Below are positions 29,115 through 38,158 of a DNA stretch of 64,000 nt, piece after piece. The translations under genes and the position numbers were made by a program. The DNA comes from an uncultured Muribaculaceae bacterium (GTDB lineage: Bacteria > Bacteroidota > Bacteroidia > Bacteroidales > Muribaculaceae): NCBI GenBank assembly GCA_910578805.1, contig CAJTRS010000008.1, positions 6,752 to 70,751 of the forward strand. Reading direction: 5' to 3'. The notes under the pieces are model-generated. The model did no database searches. It saw only the letters and a program-made list of their open reading frames with translations, and had not been told where the DNA came from. Position 1 is the first letter of the stretch, and each line of letters begins with the position of its first letter.

Positions 29115-30121
29115 CTATATGGAATAAAATATACCACCGGTTACACACCGAGGCGTGGTATCTGTGGTTCAGGGGACACCAGCGCCGCAGACGCGGCGGC
29201 AAAGTCGTGAAGCGATATTACTCCGCAGAACTACCCGAAGCCGACCACAACAACAAGACAGTGGTGTATCTGGCCGACGGCCGCACCTCCCATGGCGGTC
29301 TTGCCGACCGTCTGCGCGGCATGGTATCCATCTACGATGTATGCCGTGAGAATGGTGTGGACTTCAGGATACACTTCACGTCACCTTTCAGACTGGAACG
29401 TTACCTTCAGCCTAACCGACACGAATGGCGCATAGATGACGACGCGTTAAGTTACAGCACCTCCACACCCTTGGGTTATTTCATCGATGCCACCGATGAG
29501 AACATAAATCGAGAAAACCGCTTTCAGAGAAAACTGCTGCGTAAGTTTGTAGGCAGCCGGTTCCGTCAGGCGCATGTATATACCAACTACACATGCGGAG
29601 AAGAACGATTTGCGGAACTTTTCAACGAACTGTTCCGCCCTACGGAAATAGTCAAGGAGCAAATCGACAAAGCCAAATCAAAACTCGGAGAGGGCTATAT
29701 CTCGGTATCCACACGGTTTCTGGAACTGCTCGGCGATTTCCGCGAACCGCGAATGCTCCGTCAGCCCCTTGGCGAGAGTGAACGCCGTAAACTGATAGAT
29801 TCATGCATCAGCCGGATACAAAAGATACATGACCGGTACTGCTCCGACGGCAGGCGCATACTCGTCACCTCCGACAGTACCACATTTCTATCACGGATAA
29901 AGGAGCTGCCCTACGTGGAAACGATAGAAGGGTCTGTGTCACACATAGATGCCTCGGACACAGCCCGTGATGACGCCGATCTTAAGACGTTTGTGGATTT
30001 CTTCGCCATAGCCGGCGCCACTAAGTCATTCCTGCTTGTCGGACCGGGCATGTACAACAGTAATTTCTCAAAACGTGCCGCACAGATCGGAGGACACGAT
30101 TTCACAACCGTAAATTTCTAA
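29111..30121 (+). CDS. Putative fucosyltransferase-like GT-B glycosyltransferase
   Basis: 336 residues, soluble. SHGGLADRLRGMVSIYDVC (about residues 58-76) resembles the G-G-L-x-x-R-x-R motif of the NodZ/FUT8/POFUT superfamily. RRILVTSDSTTFLSRI (about 255) and the Ser-x-Phe-Ser end (YNSNFSKRAAQIGGHDF) fit the GDP-binding C-terminal half of that fold. A GDP-fucose donor is inferred from these resemblances and from gmd/fcl three kilobases away. It might use another GDP-sugar. Confidence 0.55.
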   Translation: MTIWNKIYHRLHTEAWYLWFRGHQRRRRGGKVVKRYYSAELPEADHNNKTVVYLADGRTSHGGLADRLRGMVSIYDVCRENGVDFRIHFTSPFRLERYLQPNRHEWRIDDDALSYSTSTPLGYFIDATDENINRENRFQRKLLRKFVGSRFRQAHVYTNYTCGEERFAELFNELFRPTEIVKEQIDKAKSKLGEGYISVSTRFLELLGDFREPRMLRQPLGESERRKLIDSCISRIQKIHDRYCSDGRRILVTSDSTTFLSRIKELPYVETIEGSVSHIDASDTARDDADLKTFVDFFAIAGATKSFLLVGPGMYNSNFSKRAAQIGGHDFTTVNF

Positions 30122-30123
30122 TC

Positions 30124-31251
30124 ATGAAAATATTACACATATTCCCCGGAAAGGTGTGGGGAGGAGCCGAACAGTATGTGCTCGATCTCGGATCGGCTAT
30201 GCGTGCCAAAGGCCATACGGTAGATTATGTGACGCGCCCTTCCCTTGCGGTAACATCTCGCCTTGAAAAAAGCGGAGAGAACTTCCGTGTGCTGAAATTC
30301 GGGGGATTGCTCGACCGCTCCACCTCGGGCGAATTGAGAAAAATATTGTCAGACGGGCGATATGATGTGGTGCACATTCATGATGTGAAATTCGTGACAC
30401 CGGTAGCCCGCGCCATAAAGCGCTCCGGATCTGCGACCCGGTTGGTGCTCACACGCCACATAGCCCGCGCAAGCCGTACATGCATTCTGCACCGTCCATA
30501 CTTCCGTTCGCTCCATAAGATGATATTCGTGTCCGGGATTGCATGCCGCAAATGGCGCGAAGCCAACCGGTGGTTCCCGGCGGAAGGCTGCACCGTGATC
30601 CACAACAGCATTCCCGATTTACTGCCGGAGAAAGCCGACCGACCTGTAAGGACACGGTACGGCATCGCACCCGATATACCCGTATTTATGTTTACAGGCC
30701 GCGTGAGGCGCTCCAAAGGGTGCGAGACCATATTGTCGGCACTCGGCTCACTGAAACACCGCAAATGGGCCATGGTGTTCGTGGGTTCATGCAAACCCCG
30801 CGACTATCAGGACCGTCTGATGAAACAGGCCACAGAACTCGGCATCGCCGACAGAGTCCATTTCTACGGATATTCGTCATCGGCGCGTAGCCTGCTCGGA
30901 GAGGCTTATGCGGGATTGCAGCCGTCGATAGTGCGTGAGGCATGCCCTCTTTCACCCATGGAGTTCATGCAACAGGAAAAATGCGTGATAACCACCGACA
31001 ACGGCGGACAGACGGAATATATCACCGACGGACGTAACGGAATCCTTATTTCTCCCGACAATCCGGAGCTATTGGCCGAAGCAATAGGCAAGATACTTGA
31101 CCACCCCGACCATACGGCCGAAATAGGGCGGCGCGCAGCTGAACACTTCAACACACATCTTTGCTACAGCAATTTTATCGACGCTGTCATAGTGGCATAT
31201 GGCACGGCGACTTCCGACAGAAGTACCCTACCTGACGTTAAATCAGATTGA
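30124..31251 (+). CDS. Glycosyltransferase family 4
   Basis: 375 residues, GT-B. GKVWGGAEQYVLDLGSAM is the N-terminal acceptor-side loop; MFTGRVRRSKGCETIL opens the donor domain and VREACPLSPMEFM holds the EX7E pair that contacts the nucleotide sugar. Last gene of the waaA operon. Its 3' end overlaps the convergent asnA by 14 bases, leaving no room for a terminator between them. Confidence 0.9.
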   Translation: MKILHIFPGKVWGGAEQYVLDLGSAMRAKGHTVDYVTRPSLAVTSRLEKSGENFRVLKFGGLLDRSTSGELRKILSDGRYDVVHIHDVKFVTPVARAIKRSGSATRLVLTRHIARASRTCILHRPYFRSLHKMIFVSGIACRKWREANRWFPAEGCTVIHNSIPDLLPEKADRPVRTRYGIAPDIPVFMFTGRVRRSKGCETILSALGSLKHRKWAMVFVGSCKPRDYQDRLMKQATELGIADRVHFYGYSSSARSLLGEAYAGLQPSIVREACPLSPMEFMQQEKCVITTDNGGQTEYITDGRNGILISPDNPELLAEAIGKILDHPDHTAEIGRRAAEHFNTHLCYSNFIDAVIVAYGTATSDRSTLPDVKSD

Positions 31252-32284
31252 TTCCGGCGGCGGCACAGACGGCGATCTGTTCGGGAGGCCAGATGGAGGC
31301 CTGGACTTCGCCTATGTGGGCTTTCTGAAGCAGGAACATGCACAGACGGCTCTGCCCTATGCCTCCGCCTATAGAATGTGGCAGTTCGCCGGCCAAAAGC
31401 CGCGAATGGAAACCAAGCGCGGCACGCTCTTCGCACCCCCGCTCGCGAAGCTGCTCGCGAAGCGATCCGGCGCTCACCCTTATACCCATTGACGACAGCT
31501 CCACCGAACGGCCAAGCACGGAATCCCACACCAATATGTCGCCGTTGAGTCCCCGATAGCCGTCGGTATTGGGTGTGATCCAGTCATCGTAATCAGGAGC
31601 GCGCCCGTCGTGCGGCTCGCCGTTGCTGAGCCGGGCACCGATGCCTATTATAAACACAGCCCCGTGAGTTCGTGCGGCTTCCGCTTCACGCTCCGGCGCC
31701 GTCAGGCCGGGATACAGCCTCAACAGTTCTTCGGTGTGAATGAATGTGATATCCTGCGGCAGGCGCGGCGTAATGTGGGGAAACCGGCGGAATATCATAT
31801 GCTCGGTGTGCCTGATGGCATCATATATCTTCCGCACCGTGGCTTTAAGATAGTCAAGCGTGCGGTCCTGCTCGCGGATTGTCTGCTCCCAGTCCCACTG
31901 GTCCACGTAGAGCGAATGCAGATTGTCAAGATCCTCATCGGCTCTTATGGCATTCATATCGGTGTAAAGACCGTAGCCGGGAGCTATATCGTAGGCCTCA
32001 AGCTTCACACGCTTCCACTTGGCAAGCGAGTGCACCACTTCCGCGCGCCGGTCACCGAGCGCCTTTACCGGAAAACTTACGGCTCGCTCCACCCCGTTGA
32101 GATCATCGTTAAGCCCCGTGCCCGAAAGCACGAACAGCGGGGCTGTGACACGGCGCAGGCCCAGAGCATCGGCAAGCCGGCTCTGGAAGTCCTGCTTTAT
32201 CATCTTGATGGCCACTTCGGTGGTCTCAGGCAGAAGTTTACACTTGTATTTGGCAGGTATTATAAGCGACATGACATTATTCAT
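31238..32284 (-). CDS. asnA: Aspartate-ammonia ligase
   Basis: 348 residues. Class II aminoacyl-tRNA-synthetase-like enzyme that makes asparagine from aspartate, ammonia and ATP. RVTAPLFVLSGTGLNDDLNG, DQWDWEQTI, ELLRLYP and GIRVS with the C-terminal GIGQSRLCMFLL block are family markers. The start overlaps the fcl stop (TGATG); a second Met at codon 5 is equally possible. Its presence in a GDP-fucose operon seems to be a matter of location, not pathway. Confidence 0.94.
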   Translation of the reverse strand: MNNVMSLIIPAKYKCKLLPETTEVAIKMIKQDFQSRLADALGLRRVTAPLFVLSGTGLNDDLNGVERAVSFPVKALGDRRAEVVHSLAKWKRVKLEAYDIAPGYGLYTDMNAIRADEDLDNLHSLYVDQWDWEQTIREQDRTLDYLKATVRKIYDAIRHTEHMIFRRFPHITPRLPQDITFIHTEELLRLYPGLTAPEREAEAARTHGAVFIIGIGARLSNGEPHDGRAPDYDDWITPNTDGYRGLNGDILVWDSVLGRSVELSSMGIRVSAGSLREQLRERGCEERAALGFHSRLLAGELPHSIGGGIGQSRLCMFLLQKAHIGEVQASIWPPEQIAVCAAAGINLI

Positions 32285-33228
32285 CAGCGTTCGGCACGCA
32301 TGGGGTTGGTCAAAAAATCTTCATAAGCCTTGCGGATACCATCGCACAGCTCTGTACGGTATTTCCAGCCCAAAGCCATGGCCTTGCCCACATCGAGGAG
32401 TTTGCGCGGAGTGCCGTTGGGCTTGGTGGTATCCCACACAATCTTTCCGTCATAGCCCACCGCATCGGCCACCATACGGGCAAGATCCCTGATTGAGATT
32501 TCCTTACCCGTACCGGCATTGACGGTCTCGTTTCCTGAATAGTTGTTCATCAGAAACACGCACAGTTCAGCCAGATCGTCAACATAGAGGAACTCTCGCA
32601 GAGGCGATCCGTCACCCCAGCACACCACTTCGGCAGCGCCCGCCTCCTTGGCTTCATGGAATTTGCGTATCAGGGCCGGAAGCACATGACTGTGAGTAGG
32701 GTGATAATTGTCATTGGGGCCGTAAAGATTGGTCGGCATCACTGATATATAGTCGGTACCGTACTGGCTATTAAGATACTCACAATATTTCAGACCCGAT
32801 ATCTTTGCAAGGGCGTAAGCCTCGTTGGTAGGTTCGAGAGCTGATGTGAGCAGACAGCTTTCCGGCATAGGCTGCGGGGCAAGACGCGGATATATACACG
32901 ATGACCCGAGAAACTCAAGCTTACGGCACCCGTTGCGCCATGCGGCATGGATCACATTCATCTCCAGCATCATGTTATCATACATAAAATCGGCAAGCGC
33001 GCCTGCATTGGCCACTATGCCTCCCACTTTCGCCGCCGCCAGAAACACATATTCAGGCTTCTCCGAGGCAAAGAAATCGTTCACGGCAGCCTGATCGGTA
33101 AGGTCAAGCTGCGCATGCGTGCGGGTAACTATATTGTCATACCCCTGACGTACAAGTTCACGCACTATTGCCGAGCCCACCATGCCCCGATGTCCGGCAA
33201 CGTATATCTTAGAATCCTTGAGCATCAT
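32284..33228 (-). CDS. fcl: GDP-L-fucose synthase
   Basis: 314 residues from the ATG at 33228, which overlaps the gmd stop by four bases; the longer open frame to 33369 is non-coding overlap with gmd. [15 protein letters not shown] is the Rossmann NADP loop and [14 protein letters not shown] the YxxxK catalytic pair of the SDR fold. It epimerises and reduces GDP-4-keto-6-deoxymannose to GDP-L-fucose. Confidence 0.94.
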   Translation of the reverse strand: MMLKDSKIYVAGHRGMVGSAIVRELVRQGYDNIVTRTHAQLDLTDQAAVNDFFASEKPEYVFLAAAKVGGIVANAGALADFMYDNMMLEMNVIHAAWRNGCRKLEFLGSSCIYPRLAPQPMPESCLLTSALEPTNEAYALAKISGLKYCEYLNSQYGTDYISVMPTNLYGPNDNYHPTHSHVLPALIRKFHEAKEAGAAEVVCWGDGSPLREFLYVDDLAELCVFLMNNYSGNETVNAGTGKEISIRDLARMVADAVGYDGKIVWDTTKPNGTPRKLLDVGKAMALGWKYRTELCDGIRKAYEDFLTNPMRAER

Positions 33229-34316
33229 TTCACAATACCTTTTTCCAGATACTCGGCCAGATTGGTGCGCACCTCTTCGCCGGCTTTCTCCACGGCCACC
33301 TTGGCCATGTCGGCATCGACCATTATCTTCACAAGCTGCTCGAATGAAGTGCGCTCCTTGGGATTCCACCCTAATTCACGCACGGCTTTTGAGGGATCGC
33401 CCCACAGATTGACCACGTCGGTGGGGCGGTAAAAATCAGGCGACACCTCTATCAGCACCCTTCCTGTGGCCGTGTCTATGCCTTTTTCTTCAGCCCCTTC
33501 ACCTTCGAACCGCAATTCTATCCCGGCATGGCGGAAAGCCAGCTGGCAGAATTCGCGCACGGAGTGCTGCTCGCCGGTGGCTATCACGAAGTCCTCCGGT
33601 GTGTCATGCTGAAGAATAAGCCACATGCACTCCACATAGTCCTTGGCATATCCCCAGTCGCGCAACGACGAAAGATTTCCGAGAAACAGCTTTTCCTGCT
33701 TGCCCTGGGCTATGCGCGCGGCGGCAAGGGTGATCTTGCGGGTTACGAACGTCTCGCCGCGGCGCTCCGATTCGTGATTGAACAGAATGCCCGAACAACA
33801 GAACATGTTGTAAGCCTCGCGGTATTCCTTAACGATCCAGAACCCGTAGAGCTTGGCCACGGCGTAAGGACTGTAGGGGTGAAACGGCGTATCCTCGTTC
33901 TGAGGCACAGTCTCCACTTTGCCGTAGAGTTCCGATGTTGACGCCTGATATATGCGGCATGTCTCGACAAGCCCACACAATCTTACGGCCTCGAGCACGC
34001 GGAGCACACCTGTGGCATCGACATTGGCCGTGAATTCGGGCGAGTCAAACGACACCTGCACATGGCTCTGTGCCGCAAGGTTATATATTTCGTCAGGACG
34101 CACCTTGCTGACAATCTGCATAATGCTCATTGAATCGGTAAGATCGGCATAATGCAGATGAAAATTCGGCCTTCCCTCCAGATGAGCTATGCGTTCACGG
34201 AAATCCACCGACGAGCGGCGTATTGTGCCGTGCACCTCATATCCTTTTTCCAACAAAAATTCGGCAAGAAACGAGCCGTCCTGCCCTGTAATACCTGTTA
34301 TAAGTGCTTTTTTCAT
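33225..34316 (-). CDS. gmd: GDP-mannose 4,6-dehydratase
   Basis: 363 residues. [25 protein letters not shown] is the NADP-binding N-terminus, QASTSELYG and [21 protein letters not shown] give the Ser/Thr and YxxxK catalytic residues, and [17 protein letters not shown] is a GMD hallmark. First step from GDP-mannose to GDP-fucose; coupled to fcl by ATGA. Confidence 0.96.
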   Translation of the reverse strand: MKKALITGITGQDGSFLAEFLLEKGYEVHGTIRRSSVDFRERIAHLEGRPNFHLHYADLTDSMSIMQIVSKVRPDEIYNLAAQSHVQVSFDSPEFTANVDATGVLRVLEAVRLCGLVETCRIYQASTSELYGKVETVPQNEDTPFHPYSPYAVAKLYGFWIVKEYREAYNMFCCSGILFNHESERRGETFVTRKITLAAARIAQGKQEKLFLGNLSSLRDWGYAKDYVECMWLILQHDTPEDFVIATGEQHSVREFCQLAFRHAGIELRFEGEGAEEKGIDTATGRVLIEVSPDFYRPTDVVNLWGDPSKAVRELGWNPKERTSFEQLVKIMVDADMAKVAVEKAGEEVRTNLAEYLEKGIVK

Positions 34317-34365
34317 ATAATTCGTGTGTTAATCCAAAAATAAAAAACATATAATTATGATTTTG

Positions 34366-34397
34366 CAAATATAACGTTTTTTCATAATCAGCGCAAA
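34366..34397 (-). promoter_or_regulatory. Promoter of gmd-fcl-asnA
   Basis: On the minus strand TTTG (34397-34394), 20 bases, TATATTTG (34373-34366). The start codon is 49 bases downstream. The -33 element lies inside the end of the interrupted CotH-family gene. A 7-bp inverted repeat ATTATGA/TCATAAT (34354-34360 and 34382-34388) flanks the -7 box and could be an operator. Confidence 0.75.
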
Positions 34398-34810
34398 ACC
34401 GCCTTGCGTATTACAGAATCTCCCGACTCGAGTCTTATTTCCACGATGTAAACACCGGCGCGGCCAACCGTAACCTCCGCTTCGGAGCTGACGGCCATAA
34501 TGCGGCCGGTGCAGTCGTAAACGGTAATTCCGCTCACACCGCAGGCTGCTTCGACACGCAGTGTCATACCGTCGGCTATCACAGTCACCTCATCAGCATC
34601 GCCGACCACCTCGTCGATCGAGCCTAAATCAGCGGCCGACAGCACTTTGACATCCACGCTTTTCACTCCTTTACCAAACGAGCGCAGCAGCACATCGGCC
34701 CGGACTATATCCACCGACTCATTACCGGCGTTATCCACTGTGGTCACTCGGAATCCTGCACCCTCATTGGTGGAAAGCTCTATCTCCCTGTCGAATCCGA
34801 ACCGGACGGC
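34388..34810 (-). pseudogene. Detached C-terminal part of the CotH-family protein (type IX-like sorting domain)
   Basis: Continues in the same reading frame after the TGA at 34813-34811 for 140 residues, with no strong start of its own (a GTG at 34747 is possible). The last about 70 residues (DCTGRIMAVSSEAEV, GRAGVYIVEIRLESG, ending IRKAVLR) look like a type IX secretion C-terminal domain. Without it the upstream product would lack its export signal. Confidence 0.6.
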
Positions 34811-34828
34811 TCACACCGGACGGCTCAC
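34801..34828. repeat. 14-bp tandem duplication creating a stop codon
   Basis: ACCGGACGGCTCAC occurs twice in direct succession (34801-34814 and 34815-34828). On the minus strand the junction reads GTG TGA, ending the CotH-family frame. Confidence 0.9.
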
Positions 34829-36832
34829 ACGGAACGAGTTGAACACAGTGTTGAAATCACGCCGGTCAACGGTAAGATCAAAATAACCGCTCAGCCCGAA
34901 ACGCTCGGCAAGATGGCCGTAAAGATATTCTATGCGCTTCTTCAGCCACTCTTTCAACCTGACGGTCTCCCTCTGCCAATACGAATAGGCATAGTCGATG
35001 TTGGTGTTATAGACACCGAGGTGACGCCGGTATTCAGGCTCATATGCCGCCTGCAGCTCATCTATCACCTCTTCGATGTAGTCATACTGCAGATAATCGC
35101 CCATGGAAACGAGCATTTTGTCAAGGAACTTATCCTTGGCGACATCTGACTCTATAAAACGACGGTACAGCGCTCTGGTCCGTGTCAGGCCGGCCTGCTG
35201 CTCCCAGTTGTCGCCGCTGATGATATAGCTATAGTAGTCATAGTCCCATGCGGTGTCACCCCAGCCGCCCCAAAAATCGTAATCCTTCATGATCCAGCGC
35301 CATTTGGCTCCATCGTCCCATCTGCGCCAGGCCACCACATTGTTGCCCATATAATCGAAACCGGCACCGAAATAATTGGCGGTAAACCCTGTAAGGAAGT
35401 TATAAACGTCAACCATGTCCTCAATCCGGGAGTAAGTCACATCGGGATCCGATACCGTTTCGAGCAGTCGGTTAAAGGCGTCCATTGTGCCACTCTGCAA
35501 CTCCACGCAGTTCTCCACCATGTCTATATCCTCCAGACCGTCGTAATTGGCTTCCACATGATCTTCGTTGGTGCGTTCACGAAGGTCTATTATACCGCGG
35601 TACTCTCCGTTGAGATAAAGTATCACCGGACGGTAGGCCTGCCAGTCCACGTCGTTGCAGTTGCGGCCACACAGAGTCTGGATCAGCACATCGCGCACGT
35701 GAGAGTAATAGAAATCCTGGCCGCTGTTACGAAGCTCAAACGATTTCACCTCAGCCACGCCCGGCTTCTCCGGCCACATGCCGCCGGTATCGAACCGCTT
35801 TACTCCGAAGCGTTTGTTGGCATAAACTTTCATGGACTTCTGCGGCTGCACGCGGGTTGACGACCCTTTCAACGCAGTCTCGCCAAGTTGATTGATGGTG
35901 CATTCATGACCGCCGGCGTCCATCGGAGAGAAATATTCGATATTCACCGGACGACGCCAATCCTGTTTGAAATTCGGATTCTCATCGTCGGGTTCGCCAT
36001 GAAATATGCCTCGGTCGGCGCTCCAGAAATTATCGGGATCGGTGCTCATACACACCACACCCAGCTGCGTGGCCTCAGGGTGCAAAATATATGTATGGCA
36101 CACCGAAAGCGGATTGAGCGCATGCCTCGACATAAGCTTTGCGCGCACAGGTGTGGACCGCTCTATGGTGAGGTCAACCGATTTGCCGAACACCATATCC
36201 GAGGCCGACGGCTCGCGGCCGTCAGTAGTGACACACAACAGGGCATCGGAGGGCACTCCGTCGGGAATGCTCACTGACACCTTTACAGGCCCCGGGAACA
36301 AGCCTCCGGCGACACTATAGACAGGTGCGGGAAGCAGTTCTTTTGACGTAACCGTAGAATTGGCCTTGCCCGGGGTACCGTCAACCATATATCCCCACTC
36401 CGCAGCTCCATCGCCTATGCGTCCGTAGGATATTTCGGGAGCGGGCATTTTGGCCAGACTGACCATATCGGCTTTCATACCCGAAGGGTTATAAAGCACC
36501 ACTACACCCTTGCCGGAATCGACACGCTCGTCAGTGTGCACACCATAGGCTTCCTTGTCACAGTATATCAGCAGATAACCGCGGGCGGGAACTATGGTAT
36601 CGATATCGAAAGCATATGCTTTGGCTATGTCATCTTTTACACTCAGTTTCCAGTCACGAAGATTAATTCCGACATTGGTGGGGCTATACAGCTCCACCCA
36701 TGAATCGGGGAAATCATCATCGGCATACACCATGTTGATATTCGACTGCATGACTTCATTTATTACCAACTGCCCTCGGGCAACGACTGATGACAGAAAG
36801 AAACAACAACTTAATAACAAAATACGGTTCAT
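34811..36832 (-). CDS. CotH-kinase-family secreted protein with lamin-tail domain, prematurely ended
   Basis: 673 residues from ATG 36832, chosen because a Sec signal peptide (NRILLLSCCFFLSSVVARG) starts there. Domains: lamin-tail (about 20-115, LVINEVMQSN), chitobiase-type beta domain (about 150-240, VCVTTDGREPS-like), CotH (about 275-620, with STRVQPQKSMKVYANKRFG and DLRERTNEDHVEANYDG). CotH proteins can be atypical protein kinases or structural surface proteins; the role here is unknown. The frame ends at a TGA formed within a 14-bp tandem duplication, and C-terminal domain sequence continues beyond it in the same frame. Confidence 0.75.
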   Translation of the reverse strand: MNRILLLSCCFFLSSVVARGQLVINEVMQSNINMVYADDDFPDSWVELYSPTNVGINLRDWKLSVKDDIAKAYAFDIDTIVPARGYLLIYCDKEAYGVHTDERVDSGKGVVVLYNPSGMKADMVSLAKMPAPEISYGRIGDGAAEWGYMVDGTPGKANSTVTSKELLPAPVYSVAGGLFPGPVKVSVSIPDGVPSDALLCVTTDGREPSASDMVFGKSVDLTIERSTPVRAKLMSRHALNPLSVCHTYILHPEATQLGVVCMSTDPDNFWSADRGIFHGEPDDENPNFKQDWRRPVNIEYFSPMDAGGHECTINQLGETALKGSSTRVQPQKSMKVYANKRFGVKRFDTGGMWPEKPGVAEVKSFELRNSGQDFYYSHVRDVLIQTLCGRNCNDVDWQAYRPVILYLNGEYRGIIDLRERTNEDHVEANYDGLEDIDMVENCVELQSGTMDAFNRLLETVSDPDVTYSRIEDMVDVYNFLTGFTANYFGAGFDYMGNNVVAWRRWDDGAKWRWIMKDYDFWGGWGDTAWDYDYYSYIISGDNWEQQAGLTRTRALYRRFIESDVAKDKFLDKMLVSMGDYLQYDYIEEVIDELQAAYEPEYRRHLGVYNTNIDYAYSYWQRETVRLKEWLKKRIEYLYGHLAERFGLSGYFDLTVDRRDFNTVFNSFRVSRPV

Positions 36833-37000
36833 AGAAAAATCCTTTATAAATAGAAATGTGTATATTATCATGTGTTTATCGGGCATAAAGATACGATACA
36901 TCTATCACCTGCACATCAGACCGGTCAGTTAAAACAAGTTAAATAATCCACTTAACATACACAAAACCAATGCACTGTCCCAAACCGACATGACCGTTGC

Positions 37001-37049
37001 ATAAAAAAACGGCGGCAGGCTCCGGTTATTCATCGGAAGCCTGCCGCCG
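37001..37049 (-). terminator. Intrinsic terminator of mdh
   Basis: CGGCGGCAGGCT (37010-37021) pairs with AGCCTGCCGCCG (37038-37049), extended by CCG/CGG around a nine-base loop. Read on the minus strand it is followed by a run of seven T (37009-37003). Confidence 0.85.
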
Positions 37050-37079
37050 CTATGATATACCGGCGGATACCGCGCTACG

Positions 37080-38081
37080 TCAGTCTATATTGGGATTGAG
37101 AGCATGCCAATCGGCTATAGGAGGAAGCACACCCATGGCTATCACCTCATCACGCAGGGTGCAAAGATGCCTGTAACTCTCTTCGAGTTCTTTCTGTTCG
37201 GCGGGAGTGCCCTGCACTTCACGGTAATGCACACCGCTGCTGTCAATAGATGTCTCCATAGCCATCATTATGTGGTTGAAGCGGCCGTTGTCAACATAAC
37301 AGCCGGCAGGCCAGCGGAACGGTTTGCCGCCCATAGCGGCCGCGATCATCTCTATCGACAGATATGCCGGACTCTGGAACGAAGAGCGGCCTCGCAGGTC
37401 TATTATCTTCTTTCCACCTTGGATCACACGCACTTTAAGCTCCTCCCAATCCTTTTCGGGCAGACATTCCGTGCCTATTATCTCCGTCAAGGGCTTACCG
37501 TCAACCATAGTCGTCGAGGCAAACACAGCCATCTGCTCGCCATGGCCTCCATAAGTACGGCAGTTTACTATTTCGGAAGCGGGAACATGAAGATACTTCA
37601 CAAGTTCGCTCTGGAGCCTGGTGCTGTCAAGAGCTGCAAGAGTAGTCACCTGCGAGGGCTTCAGTCCGGAATAGAGCAGAGTGATAAGCCCGGTGATATC
37701 GGCGGGATTGAATATCACCACTATATGCTTCACATCGGGGCAATATGCGCGCACGTCCTTGCCGAACTGTTCGGCTATCTGCGCATTGCCCTTCAGCAGG
37801 TCCTCGCGTGTCATGCCGGCCTTACGCGCTGCTCCGCCGCTCGACACTATATATTTCGCCCCCGTGAGCGCCTCTTTGATATCGGAGGTGTATGTGAGAT
37901 TCACGCCCTCGAAAGCACAATGGTACAACTCCTCGGCCACACCCTCAAGAGCGGGACCGTAGGGATCATAAAGACAGATTTCAGGCGTAAGATGCATCAT
38001 CATGGCCGTCTGAGCCATATTGGAGCCGATCATTCCGGCCGCACCTACTATCACCAATTTTTCATCAGTAATAAATTCCAT
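37080..38081 (-). CDS. mdh: Malate dehydrogenase
   Basis: 333 residues, the usual length in Bacteroides. VIVGAAGMIGSNMAQTA is the NAD loop, VIFNPADITGL and NCRTYGGHGEQMAVFAS carry the substrate Arg and catalytic His. Interconverts malate and oxaloacetate in the reductive branch leading to fumarate and succinate. Single gene with a strong terminator; the promoter region upstream (38082-38158) shows no perfect TAnnTTTG. Confidence 0.94.
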   Translation of the reverse strand: MEFITDEKLVIVGAAGMIGSNMAQTAMMMHLTPEICLYDPYGPALEGVAEELYHCAFEGVNLTYTSDIKEALTGAKYIVSSGGAARKAGMTREDLLKGNAQIAEQFGKDVRAYCPDVKHIVVIFNPADITGLITLLYSGLKPSQVTTLAALDSTRLQSELVKYLHVPASEIVNCRTYGGHGEQMAVFASTTMVDGKPLTEIIGTECLPEKDWEELKVRVIQGGKKIIDLRGRSSFQSPAYLSIEMIAAAMGGKPFRWPAGCYVDNGRFNHIMMAMETSIDSSGVHYREVQGTPAEQKELEESYRHLCTLRDEVIAMGVLPPIADWHALNPNID

Positions 38082-38158
38082 AACGGTTAATTTATAAGGT
38101 TAGTTATATCTATGTTTTTTTACAAATCATCAGTAATAACAATTTCGGACTCATAAAG

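Noticed and set aside
33229..33369. N-terminal extension of fcl to 33369
   Set aside because: The extra 47 residues overlap gmd in another frame and precede the Rossmann start; ATG 33228 with ATGA coupling fits the family length.
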